Assembly: GCA_011390755.1 (NCBI GenBank)
Contig: JAABRU010000011.1
Coordinates: forward strand, 1-64,000
Length of the DNA stretch: 64,000 nucleotides
From: Desulfobacteraceae bacterium
GTDB lineage: Bacteria; Desulfobacterota; Desulfobacteria; Desulfobacterales; Desulfococcaceae
Reading direction: 5' to 3'
Part shown: positions 18,929 to 28,484 of the stretch, in pieces
How positions within the stretch are numbered: position 1 is the stretch's first letter
How the letters are laid out: the number at the start of each line of letters is the position of its first letter
Position numbers and translations under genes: made by a program
The notes under the pieces: model-generated
The model's database searches: none
Told to the model about the DNA's origin: nothing
What the model saw: only the letters and a program-made list of their open reading frames with translations

Positions 18929-20392
18929 ATGACTGTTTTATCCCCGGAAGAAGCCTTTTCTTTTGATGATGTTCTTCTGATTCCCAATTATTCCGATGTC
19001 CTGCCCAAAGAAATTGATACCGGCACATACCTGACACCCAATCTGAAACTTTCCATTCCCATTGTAAGTGCGGCCATGGATACGGTAACAGAAGCCCGTA
19101 TGGCAATCAGTATGGCCCGCTCAGGCGGACTTGGTTTTATTCACCGCAATCTGAGCATTGAAGAACAGGCCAGGGAAGTGGATAAAGTAAAAAAATCGGA
19201 AAGCGGCATGATCGTCGATCCGGTCAAGGTTCATCCGGATCAGTCCATTGCCGGTGTGCTGAAGGTCATGAAGCGGTACCGTATTTCCGGTCTTCCGGTT
19301 ACCAAAGATGACAATCTGGTGGGCATTGTCACCAACCGGGATTTGCGTTTTGAAACAAATCTGGAGAAAAAAGTTTCCGATGTCATGACCAGTAAAAATC
19401 TGGTGACTGTTTCCGAAGGCATCGGTCTGGAAGAATCCAAAAAAATGCTGCACATGCACCGCATTGAAAAACTGCTGGTGGTCAACCCGTCCGGGAAACT
19501 GACCGGCATGATAACCATTAAAGATATTGAAAAAATAAGAAAATATCCCAATGCCTGCAAAGACAGCCGGGGAAGACTGCGGGCAGGAGCTGCCATTGGT
19601 GTGGGGCAGGATGTCATGGAGCGCGCACAGGCACTGATTGATGCCGGAGCGGATGTTTTGCTGATAGACACCTCCCACGGCCATTCCAAAAATGTCATTG
19701 ACACTATTAAACATCTCAAAAGCACTTTTCAGCATCTGGAACTCATAGCCGGAAATGTGGGAACCGGAGAAGGCGCGCAGGCCCTCATTGATGCCGGAGT
19801 GGACGGTGTGAAAATCGGTATCGGTCCGGGATCCATCTGCACCACCCGCATTGTGGCCGGCATCGGTGTTCCCCAGGTAAGCGCCATCATGAACTGCAAA
19901 GAAATATCTGAAAAAACAGGCATTCCGCTGATTGCCGACGGCGGCATCAAATTTTCGGGGGATGTGACCAAAGCCATCGGAGCAGGTGCGCATGTGGTTA
20001 TGATCGGCGGGCTTTTGGCCGGAGCCAAAGAAAGTCCCGGTGAAATGGTCTTTTTTCAGGGACGCAGCTACAAAGCCTACCGGGGAATGGGCTCTTTGGA
20101 AGCAATGCGGAAAGGAAGCAAAGACAGATATTATCTGGGGGAAGAGGAAACGGATGACAAACTGGTTCCTGAAGGAATTGTGGGCCGGGTTCCCTATGCG
20201 GGGCTGCTTTCGGAAATTGCCTTCCAGCTGGTAGGGGGGCTGAAAGCGGGTATGGGATATGTAGGGGCGCGCAGCATTGCGGAGCTGAGGGAAAAAGCCC
20301 GTTTTAACCGTATCAGTGCGGCGGGTCTGCGGGAAAGTCATGTGCATGATGTCATTATTACCAAAGAGGCTCCCAACTACCGAATGGATTAA
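18929..20392 (+). CDS. guaB: Inosine-5'-monophosphate dehydrogenase
   Basis: 487 residues, the normal length. The TIM barrel opens with [10 protein letters not shown], two CBS domains occupy about 95-205, and the catalytic Cys sits in [13 protein letters not shown] near residue 305, followed by [11 protein letters not shown] and the flap RYYLGE. The enzyme oxidises IMP to XMP with NAD, the committed step to GMP. GGAGG stands 7 bp before the ATG. guaA is not adjacent. Confidence 0.97.
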   Translation: MTVLSPEEAFSFDDVLLIPNYSDVLPKEIDTGTYLTPNLKLSIPIVSAAMDTVTEARMAISMARSGGLGFIHRNLSIEEQAREVDKVKKSESGMIVDPVKVHPDQSIAGVLKVMKRYRISGLPVTKDDNLVGIVTNRDLRFETNLEKKVSDVMTSKNLVTVSEGIGLEESKKMLHMHRIEKLLVVNPSGKLTGMITIKDIEKIRKYPNACKDSRGRLRAGAAIGVGQDVMERAQALIDAGADVLLIDTSHGHSKNVIDTIKHLKSTFQHLELIAGNVGTGEGAQALIDAGVDGVKIGIGPGSICTTRIVAGIGVPQVSAIMNCKEISEKTGIPLIADGGIKFSGDVTKAIGAGAHVVMIGGLLAGAKESPGEMVFFQGRSYKAYRGMGSLEAMRKGSKDRYYLGEEETDDKLVPEGIVGRVPYAGLLSEIAFQLVGGLKAGMGYVGARSIAELREKARFNRISAAGLRESHVHDVIITKEAPNYRMD

Positions 20393-20393
20393 G

Positions 20394-20522
20394 AGCCTGT
20401 CTGAAAACCTGTTTTCCGATATTCTGCCCCCTGTTCGCACCGGATTCAAAAATCTGTTTCCTCCGGCCCGAAGGGTTTTCATTTAAAAAAACAAGTATGG
20501 AAAAGACGCACATATGTGCGTC
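20394..20522. promoter_or_regulatory. Palindromic leader before the 660-residue membrane protein
   Basis: GAGCCTGTCTGAAAACCTG matches the outer arm of the composite repeat at 39738-39980, so part is repeat debris. At 20505-20522 lies a perfect 18-bp palindrome, GACGCACATATGTGCGTC, 67 bp before the next start codon. It could be an operator or a guaB transcript hairpin; no U-run follows. Confidence 0.35.
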
Positions 20523-20588
20523 TCCGTAATATTTCACCAAGGGGTTTTGCAATCTAATGATACTGCCCAAAATATTTCCGGATAATCA

Positions 20589-22571
20589 ATGAATCGGCCT
20601 GCTGAAAATATCCGCATCACCGCGCTTCTTCCGGGACTGGTGCTGGCGCTTCTGATTTGTATTCTGACCCCCTACAATAATACCTATCTTCATGCAACCC
20701 CCCTGGGAGGCGGGCATTTTCCACTGGCTCCGTTTTATATTTTTATCTGGCTGCTTGTTTTTACTGCTTTGCTGGCAAAAATATCCGGAAAACTGCTGTT
20801 TACCGGTAAAGAACTGCTGGGAATATGGATGCTGATGGTGCTGGTGTCCGGTATTGCCTACACCGGTCTGGCGCGTACATTTTTTATCAATCTCACAGCG
20901 CCCTGGCATTTTGCAGGTATCGGGAATAACTGGGAGAACATTCTTCACCCCCTGCTGCCCTCCGCGTGGTATCCCCAAAATGCGGAGGTCATTGAATCCC
21001 TCTACAACGGTTTTCCCGGAGGACGGCGTATGGGATGGATGACCGTCTTGCAGGAAATTCCCTGGCAGGTCTGGATTGGCCCGCTCCTGACCTGGGGCGG
21101 ATTCATCCTGCTCTGCTACGGCATTATGATTTGTATCATCAATCTCTTCAGTCCCCAGTGGATTTACAAAGAACGGCTGAATCTCCCCCTGCTCCGGGTG
21201 CCGCAGCTGATGGAAGAGGCACTGCGCGGCCGCGGTCTCGGACATTTTTTTGCAGACCGTTTTCTGCTGGCGGGTATTGCCATCCCCGTTTTTCTGCATC
21301 TGCTCAACGGTCTGCATTTTTATTATCCGCAGGTCCCGCAGATTCCCACTCTGATTCTGGCGGGGCCCTATTTTCCGCGCTACGGTATCTTTTCCGGTTT
21401 TCAGAAACTCAAAATCTATATTTATCCGGCATTTATCGGTTTTGCCTTCCTGACTTCGCATCAGATTTCTTTTTCCTTCTGGTTTTTCTTTGTCATCGGG
21501 GGACTGCTTTTCGGACTGCTGAGCCTTTTCGGTTATAATATCCCGGCGGCCGCGCTGGGAATCACCTTCGGCCCTACCCTTTCCCGGCCTGAAGAATGCC
21601 AGATGATCGGCGCATACGGTATTTTTTTTCTTTTCATTCTCTGGCTGTCCCGTTATCATTTGGCAGATATTATACAGCAATCCTTTTTTATGAAAATAGC
21701 AGAACCGGCAGAAAACGAGTGGTTTTCCGCCCGGTATTCTTTTTGGGGAACCTGTGCCGGTATTGCACTTCTCATTTTCTGGTGTGTGCATTTCGGTATG
21801 CCGCTGCTCCCCGCGATGCTCATGATTGGCGCATGCTTCATGGTCATGCTGGTGGCCACACGGGTCATCTGTCAGGGGGGGATCGCCTATTTTACCCTGA
21901 CAGCGGCTCCTATTGACGGTCTGCTGGCTTTTTTCGGTCCGCATTTTTTTTCAAATGCCGGTCTGATAATGGCTGCGGTGATACAGAAGGTTCTTTTTCT
22001 TGATTTGCGTGAATCTCTTATGCCTTCCCTGCTCCATGCCGGAAGTATTACGCAGCGGCAGCACAATAAAAAACGCATTCTGATTTTCATCTGTATTACC
22101 CTGATTGCCGCTGTGGCAGTTTCGTTTGTATCTATGCTGGCGCTGTGCTATAAATACGGTGCGAGGGAACTGCAGCTGGACTGGGCCACACGCACCACTG
22201 TCAGAGTATACGAAAATGTCAGTACCCTTATCAGCATCAGTCCGCAGACCGGCGACTGGGTACTGATTTTTTCCACTGCCGGTGCCGCTGTTATGCTGCT
22301 GCTGGTAATCTGTTATCACCGTTTTTACTGGTGGCCCCTGCATCCCATCGGTTATCTGACCACTTACAGCTCTGCCATGCGGATTCTCTGGGTCAGTTTT
22401 TTTATCGGATGGTTATGCAATTCTCTTTGTATGCGTTACGGAGGGATTGTATTATTCAAAAAACTGCGTTATTTTTTTATCGGCCTGATTATCGGTGATT
22501 TTCTCATGGGCGGAACCTGGGCACTGATCGGGCTGTTCAGTGATGCCAGTTATCAGGTTCTGCCGGATTAG
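20589..22571 (+). CDS. Large multi-pass membrane protein, DUF6785-like
   Basis: 660 residues with some 14 hydrophobic segments spread over the whole chain, including LLPGLVLALLICILTPYNN at the N-terminus. NNTYLHATPLGGGHFPL and GRRMGWMTVLQEIPWQVW are the kind of conserved loops seen in the DUF6785/DUF6784 proteins of Desulfobacterota and planctomycetes, which look distantly like oligopeptide transporters. Function is unknown. It follows guaB but with a gap of nearly 200 bp that includes a palindrome, so separate expression is likely. Confidence 0.75.
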   Translation: MNRPAENIRITALLPGLVLALLICILTPYNNTYLHATPLGGGHFPLAPFYIFIWLLVFTALLAKISGKLLFTGKELLGIWMLMVLVSGIAYTGLARTFFINLTAPWHFAGIGNNWENILHPLLPSAWYPQNAEVIESLYNGFPGGRRMGWMTVLQEIPWQVWIGPLLTWGGFILLCYGIMICIINLFSPQWIYKERLNLPLLRVPQLMEEALRGRGLGHFFADRFLLAGIAIPVFLHLLNGLHFYYPQVPQIPTLILAGPYFPRYGIFSGFQKLKIYIYPAFIGFAFLTSHQISFSFWFFFVIGGLLFGLLSLFGYNIPAAALGITFGPTLSRPEECQMIGAYGIFFLFILWLSRYHLADIIQQSFFMKIAEPAENEWFSARYSFWGTCAGIALLIFWCVHFGMPLLPAMLMIGACFMVMLVATRVICQGGIAYFTLTAAPIDGLLAFFGPHFFSNAGLIMAAVIQKVLFLDLRESLMPSLLHAGSITQRQHNKKRILIFICITLIAAVAVSFVSMLALCYKYGARELQLDWATRTTVRVYENVSTLISISPQTGDWVLIFSTAGAAVMLLLVICYHRFYWWPLHPIGYLTTYSSAMRILWVSFFIGWLCNSLCMRYGGIVLFKKLRYFFIGLIIGDFLMGGTWALIGLFSDASYQVLPD

Positions 22572-22584
22572 GGCAGGCAGGATT

Positions 22585-22603
22585 TTTCACGGTTTCCGTG
22601 AAA
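22585..22603 (+). terminator. Hairpin after the membrane protein gene
   Basis: TTTCACGG-TTT-CCGTGAAA, an 8-bp perfect stem 13 bp after the stop codon. No U-run follows, so it would be a weak or factor-assisted terminator. Confidence 0.35.
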
Positions 22604-22894
22604 CAATGGTTCGGTAATTTTCTCTGATTTGCAGAGCATAAAAATATAACTGTCTGAAATCATTAAGCCTGATTATTTTCTTTGTGTTTTACAACCTGCT
22701 GAAATTATTCAGTCCGTATTTTTTTACCGAACTGTTGGTGAAAAACTGTTTCGCAAAAAACCTGCCTGACGGCCGGGTAGGCCGGGAATTCGGCAGAACA
22801 TCGCCTGCAATTTACAGCTTATATTTTTTTGGATAGCGGAAAATTTTGCAAAAAGAGAATGTTATTCTGGATGCTTACAGCAATTTTTGACTCT

Positions 22895-23010
22895 GTGGAC
22901 TGTCAAATATATTTATGTACACTCAGAAAAGCTGCGGAGGAGTGCCGAACTGAAAGTTTGGCAGACTTCCGGACTTTTGAAAAGAGAAAAAAATGTATTT
23001 GACAATCCAC
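22895..23010. repeat. Family D element, copy 1
   Basis: GTGGACTGTCAAATATA on the left and GTATTTGACAATCCAC on the right form the terminal inverted repeat; inside is CAGAAAAGCTGCGGAGGAGTGC and the AACTGAAAGTTTGG hairpin. Other copies: 39986-40104 and 43760-44024. Confidence 0.65.
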
Positions 23011-23041
23011 TCAGAACGAACCGAATGAAAAGGAGTATACG

Positions 23042-23767
23042 ATGAAGTGCATTCAAAAAGTGATATGCCTGCTTTCAGTGATTTTTTGGGCATGGTCTCC
23101 TGTATCCGCGGATATTTACTGGGAATCCATTGTGGAATCCAAAGGAAAACCCCAGGGAATGTCCACAAATCTGCCGCAGATACTGACGGGGCATATGAAC
23201 AAATCCCGGACTGTCAGATACTATCTTTCCGAACAGGGGCTGCGTACAGAAAGCAGTGACAGTGTCATGATTATGGATTTTAAGACCGGGACAGTGTATA
23301 CCCTGCATCCGAAAAACCGGACATTTATGAAGGCGGAACCGGCATCGGATAAAGGCAAAGAAAAGAAAGATGCCCCGGATGTTCAGCTTATCCCCACGGA
23401 GGAAACAAAAGAAATTTCCGGCTACAGCTGCCGGAAATACCGGATAAAATATCCCCAGGGGGAGGGAGAATACTGGGTTTCCAAAGATGTGGGGATCCTG
23501 GATAATTATAATAAAATGCGGGAAAAAATCAAAAAAACGGGAGGGAAATATGCCGGTTTCGGACGGATGAACGCTCCGGGACTGACAGCCGGTACAGAGG
23601 GTTTCCCCATAATGACCCGGACGGAAATGATGGGAATTAGCACCACAGCAACAGTAATAAAAATCGAAGAAAAGGAAGCGGAACCCGGTCGCTATAAAGT
23701 GCCGGATAACTACAAAGCATTTGATATTAAAAATATTTTCAATTTAAAACCGGTGAATCCGAACTAA
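23042..23767 (+). CDS. Secreted DUF4412-like protein, paralogue 1
   Basis: 241 residues with an N-terminal signal peptide ending near SPVSA. The mature chain starts with DIYWES, has a strand VMIMDFKTGTVYTLHP typical of DUF4412-type or LolA-like beta proteins, and the conserved ISGYSCRKYRI motif before EYWVSKD. No catalytic motif is visible. The next gene encodes a paralogue with the same motifs in the same order. AAAAGGAG lies before the ATG. Likely periplasmic, possibly lipid- or metal-related by analogy only. Confidence 0.7.
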   Translation: MKCIQKVICLLSVIFWAWSPVSADIYWESIVESKGKPQGMSTNLPQILTGHMNKSRTVRYYLSEQGLRTESSDSVMIMDFKTGTVYTLHPKNRTFMKAEPASDKGKEKKDAPDVQLIPTEETKEISGYSCRKYRIKYPQGEGEYWVSKDVGILDNYNKMREKIKKTGGKYAGFGRMNAPGLTAGTEGFPIMTRTEMMGISTTATVIKIEEKEAEPGRYKVPDNYKAFDIKNIFNLKPVNPN

Positions 23768-23883
23768 AGCCTGTATCATATGACTTTGCGGTATTTTTGC
23801 GCAGACAGCCTTGATTTAAAAGATGTTACAAGCAAATGCTACCGCAGGGTCAAATGAAACAGACGATAATATAAGACCTCATT

Positions 23884-24042
23884 GTGTAATGTGACATATC
23901 CTTTGAGAAAAAAATCCGGAGCCGGAAAACGGAACCGCGGATTCACACGGACAGACCGTAATCCGTGTATATCCTTGTGAATCTGCGGTTTTCAAAAGTT
24001 CCGATGCTTTTGCTTTTTTTCAGCAGGTATGTTACATTACAC
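23884..24042. repeat. Nested palindrome between the two DUF4412-like genes
   Basis: Outer arms GTGTAATGTGACATA and TATGTTACATTACAC; inner arms AACCGCGGATTCACA and TGTGAATCTGCGGTT. It would fold into one long hairpin in a read-through transcript. Confidence 0.65.
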
Positions 24043-24107
24043 GCTAAGGCATTATGATTCGGAGATTTTTTCAGGTAACAATCCGGGCGGAAAAGGAACT
24101 GCTGTTT

Positions 24108-24761
24108 ATGAAAAGAAATATATATCTGTGCATATGGATACTGCCGCTTTTTTTCATGCTGTATCTGCCTGCATATGCCGATGTTTACTGGGAGAGTCTG
24201 CAGTCAGTACAGGGGACTTCAGATGAAAAACCCCGCACCAAAACCATCCGCAACTATCATACGCCCTGGTGCTCCCGCATGGACATCGGTGAAAATGTCA
24301 TGATTGCCGATTTCAAAACCATGACCGGATACGTTCTGAATACATCGGATCGGATGTTTCTGGAAATGAAAATGAATGCCGTGGGCAAAATTCCCGAAGG
24401 ACTGAAAGAGGAGATTCAGGTGCAGACCACTGGGGAAACCCGGAATATTGCGGGCTATAACTGCCGAAAATACAAAGTGACTTTTATGAACCGCACCTAT
24501 ACCCAGTGGCTGTCCAAAGAAGTGAAGGGTTATAAGGAGCTCCGTTCCATTAATGACAGACTTTCATCTGTTGTACGGCAGAATCCTCTTTTTCAGATGG
24601 GGATTGTGGGAAAAATGGATCGGCTGGACGGTTTCCCGGTCATGACGGTGATGAAAATGGAAGGCGGTCTGACAAAAACCGTTGTGCTGCGGAAGGTATC
24701 CACCCGGCCTCTGGATGCATCGGTTTTTCAGGTTCCCGTAGGTTATAAACCACCGTATTAA
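24108..24761 (+). CDS. Secreted DUF4412-like protein, paralogue 2
   Basis: 217 residues counted from the Met at 24108, which has AAAAGGAA upstream and opens a clean signal peptide (KRNIYLCIWILPLFF ending near YA). The mature start DVYWESLQS, the strand VMIADFKTMTGYVLN, and IAGYNCRKYKVTF then QWLSKE mirror the previous gene, so the pair arose by duplication. The middle charged insert of paralogue 1 is missing. Role unknown. Confidence 0.7.
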   Translation: MKRNIYLCIWILPLFFMLYLPAYADVYWESLQSVQGTSDEKPRTKTIRNYHTPWCSRMDIGENVMIADFKTMTGYVLNTSDRMFLEMKMNAVGKIPEGLKEEIQVQTTGETRNIAGYNCRKYKVTFMNRTYTQWLSKEVKGYKELRSINDRLSSVVRQNPLFQMGIVGKMDRLDGFPVMTVMKMEGGLTKTVVLRKVSTRPLDASVFQVPVGYKPPY

Positions 24762-24798
24762 TTTGGAATATTTCATATGCTGTTCCGGGGATAATTCC

Positions 24799-25404
24799 TC
24801 ACTTTTTTTCCAGTATGATGTCCCCTTTGCAGATATCTGTCAGAAATGCTGTAAAATGTTCCATTTTTTTTTCCGGAATTTCAATCCTCATGCTGACATC
24901 GGCTCCGAAAATTTCATTCCGGATCAGCCCCTCAAAACGTTCCGCAGCACGGCGGATCGCTTCATGATAACTGTATTCTGTAATCAGCTCAACCGTCCTG
25001 CGGAGAATTTTTTCTGTCCGGGGAATTGCTTCCAGCACTTTCTGCACCGCAGATGAATAAGCCCGCACCAGCCCCCCGGTGCCGAGTTTTGTTCCTCCGA
25101 AATAGCGGGTAACCACCACTGCAGTCTCTCCCATATCGGAATTGAGTAACACATTGAGCATGGGCCGGCCCGCCGTGCCGCGGGGTTCGCCGTCGTCACT
25201 CATTCCCACCCGGGCCGTATCGCCGGGTGCTCCGGCTGCAAAGGCCCAGCAGTTATGGGTGGCATCGGGGAATTCTTTTTTGATTTCCAGAATAAAGTCC
25301 TTGGCGGTCTCCGGGGAATCCGCATGTGCGGCAGTTGCAATAAAGCGGCTGCGTCTGATGCTTTCTTCGGTACGGCAGATTTCCTTCGGAATAAAATAGT
25401 TCAT
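24799..25404 (-). CDS. YigZ/IMPACT family protein
   Basis: 201 residues. The N-terminal UPF0029 domain carries SRFIATAAHA, DATHNCWAF, SDDGEPRGTAGRPML and VVTRYFGGTKLGTGGL, the characteristic string of the family; the C-terminal domain of about 65 residues is of the DUF1949 type. YigZ proteins are conserved but not well understood; the eukaryotic relative IMPACT regulates translation through GCN1. A single gene, convergent with the preceding paralogue. Confidence 0.9.
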   Translation of the reverse strand: MNYFIPKEICRTEESIRRSRFIATAAHADSPETAKDFILEIKKEFPDATHNCWAFAAGAPGDTARVGMSDDGEPRGTAGRPMLNVLLNSDMGETAVVVTRYFGGTKLGTGGLVRAYSSAVQKVLEAIPRTEKILRRTVELITEYSYHEAIRRAAERFEGLIRNEIFGADVSMRIEIPEKKMEHFTAFLTDICKGDIILEKK

Positions 25405-25415
25405 GATTATTTATG

Positions 25416-25591
25416 TACTCAAAAACGGCACCCTGATGCCATTTTTGAAACTTGGCATCTGTAATTTCAATAAGTTGAAGCTGATAAAATATAAAACCGC
25501 CATTTTTTACTGAACAAAAGTATTAGTTTTAACTATTTAAATTTATTTGATTTTACCTGAATCAATGTCAGACAGGTGCCATTTTTGAGTA
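25416..25591. repeat. Palindromic element with TACTCAAAAA ends
   Basis: TACTCAAAAACGGCACC on the left and GGTGCCATTTTTGAGTA on the right form the terminal inverted repeat around an AT-rich interior. Fills the gap between the YigZ and acyltransferase genes. Only one copy seen in the window. Confidence 0.6.
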
Positions 25592-25598
25592 TGTATCT

Positions 25599-26264
25599 TT
25601 ATGGCGTTTTATGCCCGAAATAACGGTCGGCTTTTTCTGTGATTCTGCAAAGTTCATTTTCCAGTCGGAGCCGCAGTATCTCTTCTGTCTGCCGATCTGC
25701 ATTTTCAGGGACAAAAAAGGGTTCACCGTAAATGACCCGGCACCGGTTCAGGGGGCGGGGCAGCATGAAACGATCCCAGCTTGGGAAAAAATATAGCTTT
25801 TTTGCACTGTAGGTAACCGGAATAACCGGGGCACCGGTTTTTTTGGCCAGGGACATGATGCCCGGCTGCACTTTATAGCGCGGCCCCCGGGGTCCGTCCG
25901 GAATTAAAACAGCAGAATATCCTTTTTTTACCAGCCGTATCAGCTCTGCCAGTGCCCTGGCTCCCCCCCTGCTGCTGGAACCCCGGACCGGTACAAAACC
26001 CTGCTGTCTGAGAATCCGGGCAATAATTTCTCCGTCATGGGATTTACTTACCATAGAAGCCACATTCCAGCCCCTGTAGAGATAGCCGAAAATCAGAATC
26101 CGGGAATGCCATATGGGAGCGATAACATTCCGGTTACGCATGTATTTTTCTGCGCGTGCATAGCCCTCGGATTCAATTTCTGATGTGGAAAATATCAGGT
26201 CAATGACAGCTTTGCCCAGAATGCCTGTCAGTCGCCATTTCAGTTCCGTCAGTGTTTTTCTCAT
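25599..26264 (-). CDS. Lysophospholipid acyltransferase family protein (DUF374 type)
   Basis: 221 residues. The acyltransferase signature appears as IWHSRILIF (the His replaces the H of the HX4D box in this DUF374 branch), followed by SKSHDGEIIARILRQ, RGSSSRGGARAL and VLIPDGPRGPRYKVQPG, with APVIPVTYSA near the end. Such enzymes acylate lipid A precursors or lysophospholipids at the inner membrane. The N-terminal helix (residues 5-25) could act as a membrane anchor. Substrate not determinable here. Confidence 0.87.
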   Translation of the reverse strand: MRKTLTELKWRLTGILGKAVIDLIFSTSEIESEGYARAEKYMRNRNVIAPIWHSRILIFGYLYRGWNVASMVSKSHDGEIIARILRQQGFVPVRGSSSRGGARALAELIRLVKKGYSAVLIPDGPRGPRYKVQPGIMSLAKKTGAPVIPVTYSAKKLYFFPSWDRFMLPRPLNRCRVIYGEPFFVPENADRQTEEILRLRLENELCRITEKADRYFGHKTP

Positions 26265-26401
26265 AAAGTAAAATCTGCATCCTGCCGTCTGTTTTGATTA
26301 TCGGGGAGCCCTGCTTCATGGCGCATTCCTCTGCGCTTGTCATTATGAAATTTTTTGTCCTCTCAAAACTCCGGTCCCGCTTATCTTTGTAATAATCTGA
26401 A

Positions 26402-26568
26402 ACCTGAATTGAGCGGTTTTTTTCAGATAAACCGGCTGAATGTCCGGTAAGCGGAACTTTGCCTGTTTTACGCTTTTCACCCAACGGGTGAAGAGCCGGA
26501 AACCGCTGCGCCCCTGATATTTCCGGCCGGAAATCATTTTCAGGTCTGAGAACCGCTCAATTTAGGTG
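26402..26568. repeat. Palindromic element with CCTGAATTGAGCGG ends
   Basis: CCTGAATTGAGCGGTTTTTTTCAGA and its near complement TCTGAGAACCGCTCAATTTAGG enclose about 115 bp. No coding potential. Confidence 0.55.
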
Positions 26569-26579
26569 AAAATAAAACT

Positions 26580-26680
26580 GATGATCTCGTAAAAAGTCCG
26601 AAAATCAGGTTTTGATACATATTAACGCTTTGATTTTATTAATAGCGTTTTTTGAAATTTGGACTTTTTACCGATTCATC
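26580..26680. mobile_element. Family C element, copy 3 (101 bp, AAAACT duplication)
   Basis: Ends GATGATCTCGTAAAAAG and CTTTTTACCGATTCATC, flanked on both sides by AAAACT (26574-26579 and 26681-26686). The exact direct repeat argues for insertion by transposition. Confidence 0.75.
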
Positions 26681-26780
26681 AAAACTGAATTTTTCAAGTT
26701 TTTTGGATACCCGAAAAACTGGGTTCAGTACATTCAAACTGCTGAAGCGCAAAGAGTGAAATGCGGGCCCGAAAGAGATT

Positions 26781-26923
26781 CAGCAGATCGAAAAGTTTCC
26801 GGAGGAGTGCGGAAACTGTATTTCCGCATGGGTCAGCGGAAGATGCGGCGGTGCAGAAATACAGTTTCCGCACTCCGGGGCAGTCCTGAAACCGTATCCG
26901 GGGGGACACTTTCCGATCTGCTG
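26781..26923. mobile_element. Family B MITE, copy 2 (AGATT duplication)
   Basis: Ends CAGCAGATCGAAAAGTTTCC and its near complement, with AGATT at 26776-26780 and 26924-26928. Stops 3 bp before the 3-prime end of the TPR gene. Confidence 0.8.
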
Positions 26924-26926
26924 AGA

Positions 26927-27922
26927 TTAAAAAGAATGCGTTACGGAAATCATAAATGCCGGGGGGCCGGGCATGTATGAAAAATCCATCCGGGTATTTT
27001 CCCTGATATTTTCCATAAAATCAAAATTGCGGTCCCGGTTATATTTATGGGCGCTGCTGACGGAACCGTAAATATTTCCCAGATAAAATCCGCTTCCCAC
27101 CAAAGAAACCACACCGCCCAGGGCAGGATTGTCATCATCAAATGCTTTATAGGCGGCAAGCATCAGCGCTCCGTTAAATAAAAATGCGGTCAGGGCATCC
27201 CGGTATCTTTCACAGTAGAGAAAACCTGCCCCGGGCAGCAAAGCCAGGGTTCCGGCCAGTTTGGGATTTTTTTGGGGGATGGCATCACTGCGGGCCAGTT
27301 CTTCGCTGAGTTTTTTCACCCGGTATTTTTCCCGGTTTTCTTCACTGATTTTACTGAAATACAGAAAGGCCTTTTCCCACATGGCTGTTTCCATGTATAT
27401 CCAAGCGATTCGGTAAAAGGCCTCATCCCATATTTCTTTGCTCCTGCTCAGCAGAATCAGGTTTCGGAGCGTATGATAGGCTTCCCGGGGATTATTCATT
27501 TTCATGAATATGCTGCTACGCATAAAATATGCCTGTGTTATCTGATGGGATAACTGCAGTCCGCTCAAATCCCTTTGGGTATGGGGCAGAGAGGAGGCAT
27601 CTTCCCTGTAGGCGGTTTCGATTATCCTATCAAAAATCTCTGCTGCTTTGGGATATTCCCCTTTTTCAAAATAGGCTTCCCCGATCCGGTACTGTGCCTC
27701 CCCTGCTTTGGAATGGTTCGGAAAAAAAAAGAGAAAGCGTTTGTATTCCCGAATGGCATCCGCATATTCCCCGTCTGCAAAAAAATGTTCTGCGAGATGA
27801 AACTGCATTTGGGCATTGATTTGCAGCAGATCTTCCGCATGAGAAAAAACCGGGAAAAAAAAACAGAGAAAAAAAATACTCCGGATCAGGGCAGTGCAAA
27901 AAACAGCACGGGGGGACATCAT
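26927..27922 (-). CDS. TPR protein with signal peptide and C-terminal membrane region
   Basis: 331 residues. After a signal peptide (AVFCTALIRSIFFLCFFFPVFSHA) come three or four TPR-like helix pairs (about 35-215), with units such as AEHFFADGEYADAIREYKRF and AQYRIGEAYFEKGEYPKAAEIF, like those of outer-membrane assembly protein BamD. The last 110 residues hold the sequence LLPGAGFLYCERYRDAL and two hydrophobic segments. It should sit in the envelope and bind peptides or partner proteins. The start overlaps nothing but lies 3 bp after the ridA stop (ATGATG at 27922), so the two genes are probably co-transcribed. Confidence 0.75.
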   Translation of the reverse strand: MMSPRAVFCTALIRSIFFLCFFFPVFSHAEDLLQINAQMQFHLAEHFFADGEYADAIREYKRFLFFFPNHSKAGEAQYRIGEAYFEKGEYPKAAEIFDRIIETAYREDASSLPHTQRDLSGLQLSHQITQAYFMRSSIFMKMNNPREAYHTLRNLILLSRSKEIWDEAFYRIAWIYMETAMWEKAFLYFSKISEENREKYRVKKLSEELARSDAIPQKNPKLAGTLALLPGAGFLYCERYRDALTAFLFNGALMLAAYKAFDDDNPALGGVVSLVGSGFYLGNIYGSVSSAHKYNRDRNFDFMENIRENTRMDFSYMPGPPAFMISVTHSF

Positions 27923-27924
27923 TT

Positions 27925-28311
27925 TCAGACCGGAAGCACAGCTATGCATTTGATTTCCACACAGGCCCCTTTGGGCAGTGCACTGACTTCCACCACAGCC
28001 CGTGCCGGTTTGTGTTCGGAAAAAAATTCCTGATACACCTCATTGAATTCCCCGAATTTTGCCATATCTGTGATAAAAACATCCACAGATGTGACATGGA
28101 TCAGTTCCGCACCCGCGGCCCGTACAATTTCCCGCATATTCCGGATGGCCTGCCGGGCCTGATCCGCCGGATTGTCACTGACCAGCTCCCCGCTTTCCGG
28201 TATCATGCCCAACTGCCCGCTTACAAATAAAAAAGGCGGGGTAACAATCCCCTGGGAATAAGGGCCGATGGCGGCCGGGGCCCGGGGGGTCTGGATAATT
28301 TTGCACGTCAT
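27925..28311 (-). CDS. ridA: RidA family enamine/imine deaminase
   Basis: 128 residues, the normal RidA length. It has the opening AIGPYSQGIV, FVSGQLGM, TSVDVFITDM, and the key Arg in KPARAVVEVSALPKGACVEIK, needed for hydrolysis of reactive 2-aminoacrylate and related imines made by PLP enzymes. The RBS (AGGAGAA) lies right beside the end of a family A element, which therefore separates this gene from its upstream neighbour. Confidence 0.93.
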   Translation of the reverse strand: MTCKIIQTPRAPAAIGPYSQGIVTPPFLFVSGQLGMIPESGELVSDNPADQARQAIRNMREIVRAAGAELIHVTSVDVFITDMAKFGEFNEVYQEFFSEHKPARAVVEVSALPKGACVEIKCIAVLPV

Positions 28312-28328
28312 AAGATTCTCCTTTCTAG

Positions 28329-28484
28329 TGTTCCGTCAAGGTTTAAATGACGGGTTGAATTTTTTGCAGGGTGGGCACATGTTTTTCCGTGCCCACCTGA
28401 ATCGGTGGGCAGCGCTGCGCTTTTGCCCACCCTACAAAAAAATTCAATATGTTACATACCCGTCAGATTAACCTTGACAGAGCA
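28329..28484. mobile_element. Family A MITE, copy 2 (CTAG duplication)
   Basis: 156 bp from TGTTCCGTCAAGGTTTAAA to TTAACCTTGACAGAGCA, with CTAG at 28325-28328 and 28485-28488. The core is a GTGGGCAC/GTGCCCAC palindrome. Nearly identical to copy 5 at 37983. The right-hand CTAG contains the stop codon of the next gene. Confidence 0.85.

Noticed and set aside
19121-20482. 453-codon frame opposite guaB
   Set aside because: guaB is certain on the plus strand and this frame has no recognisable domain.
20505-20522. 18-bp palindrome as a factor-independent guaB terminator
   Set aside because: No U-run follows on either strand and it lies 113 bp after the stop; kept only as a possible operator.
20586-21944. 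452-codon frame opposite the large membrane protein gene
   Set aside because: Full of His, Gln and Lys as expected from the antisense of hydrophobic codons; the plus-strand frame has clear membrane segments.
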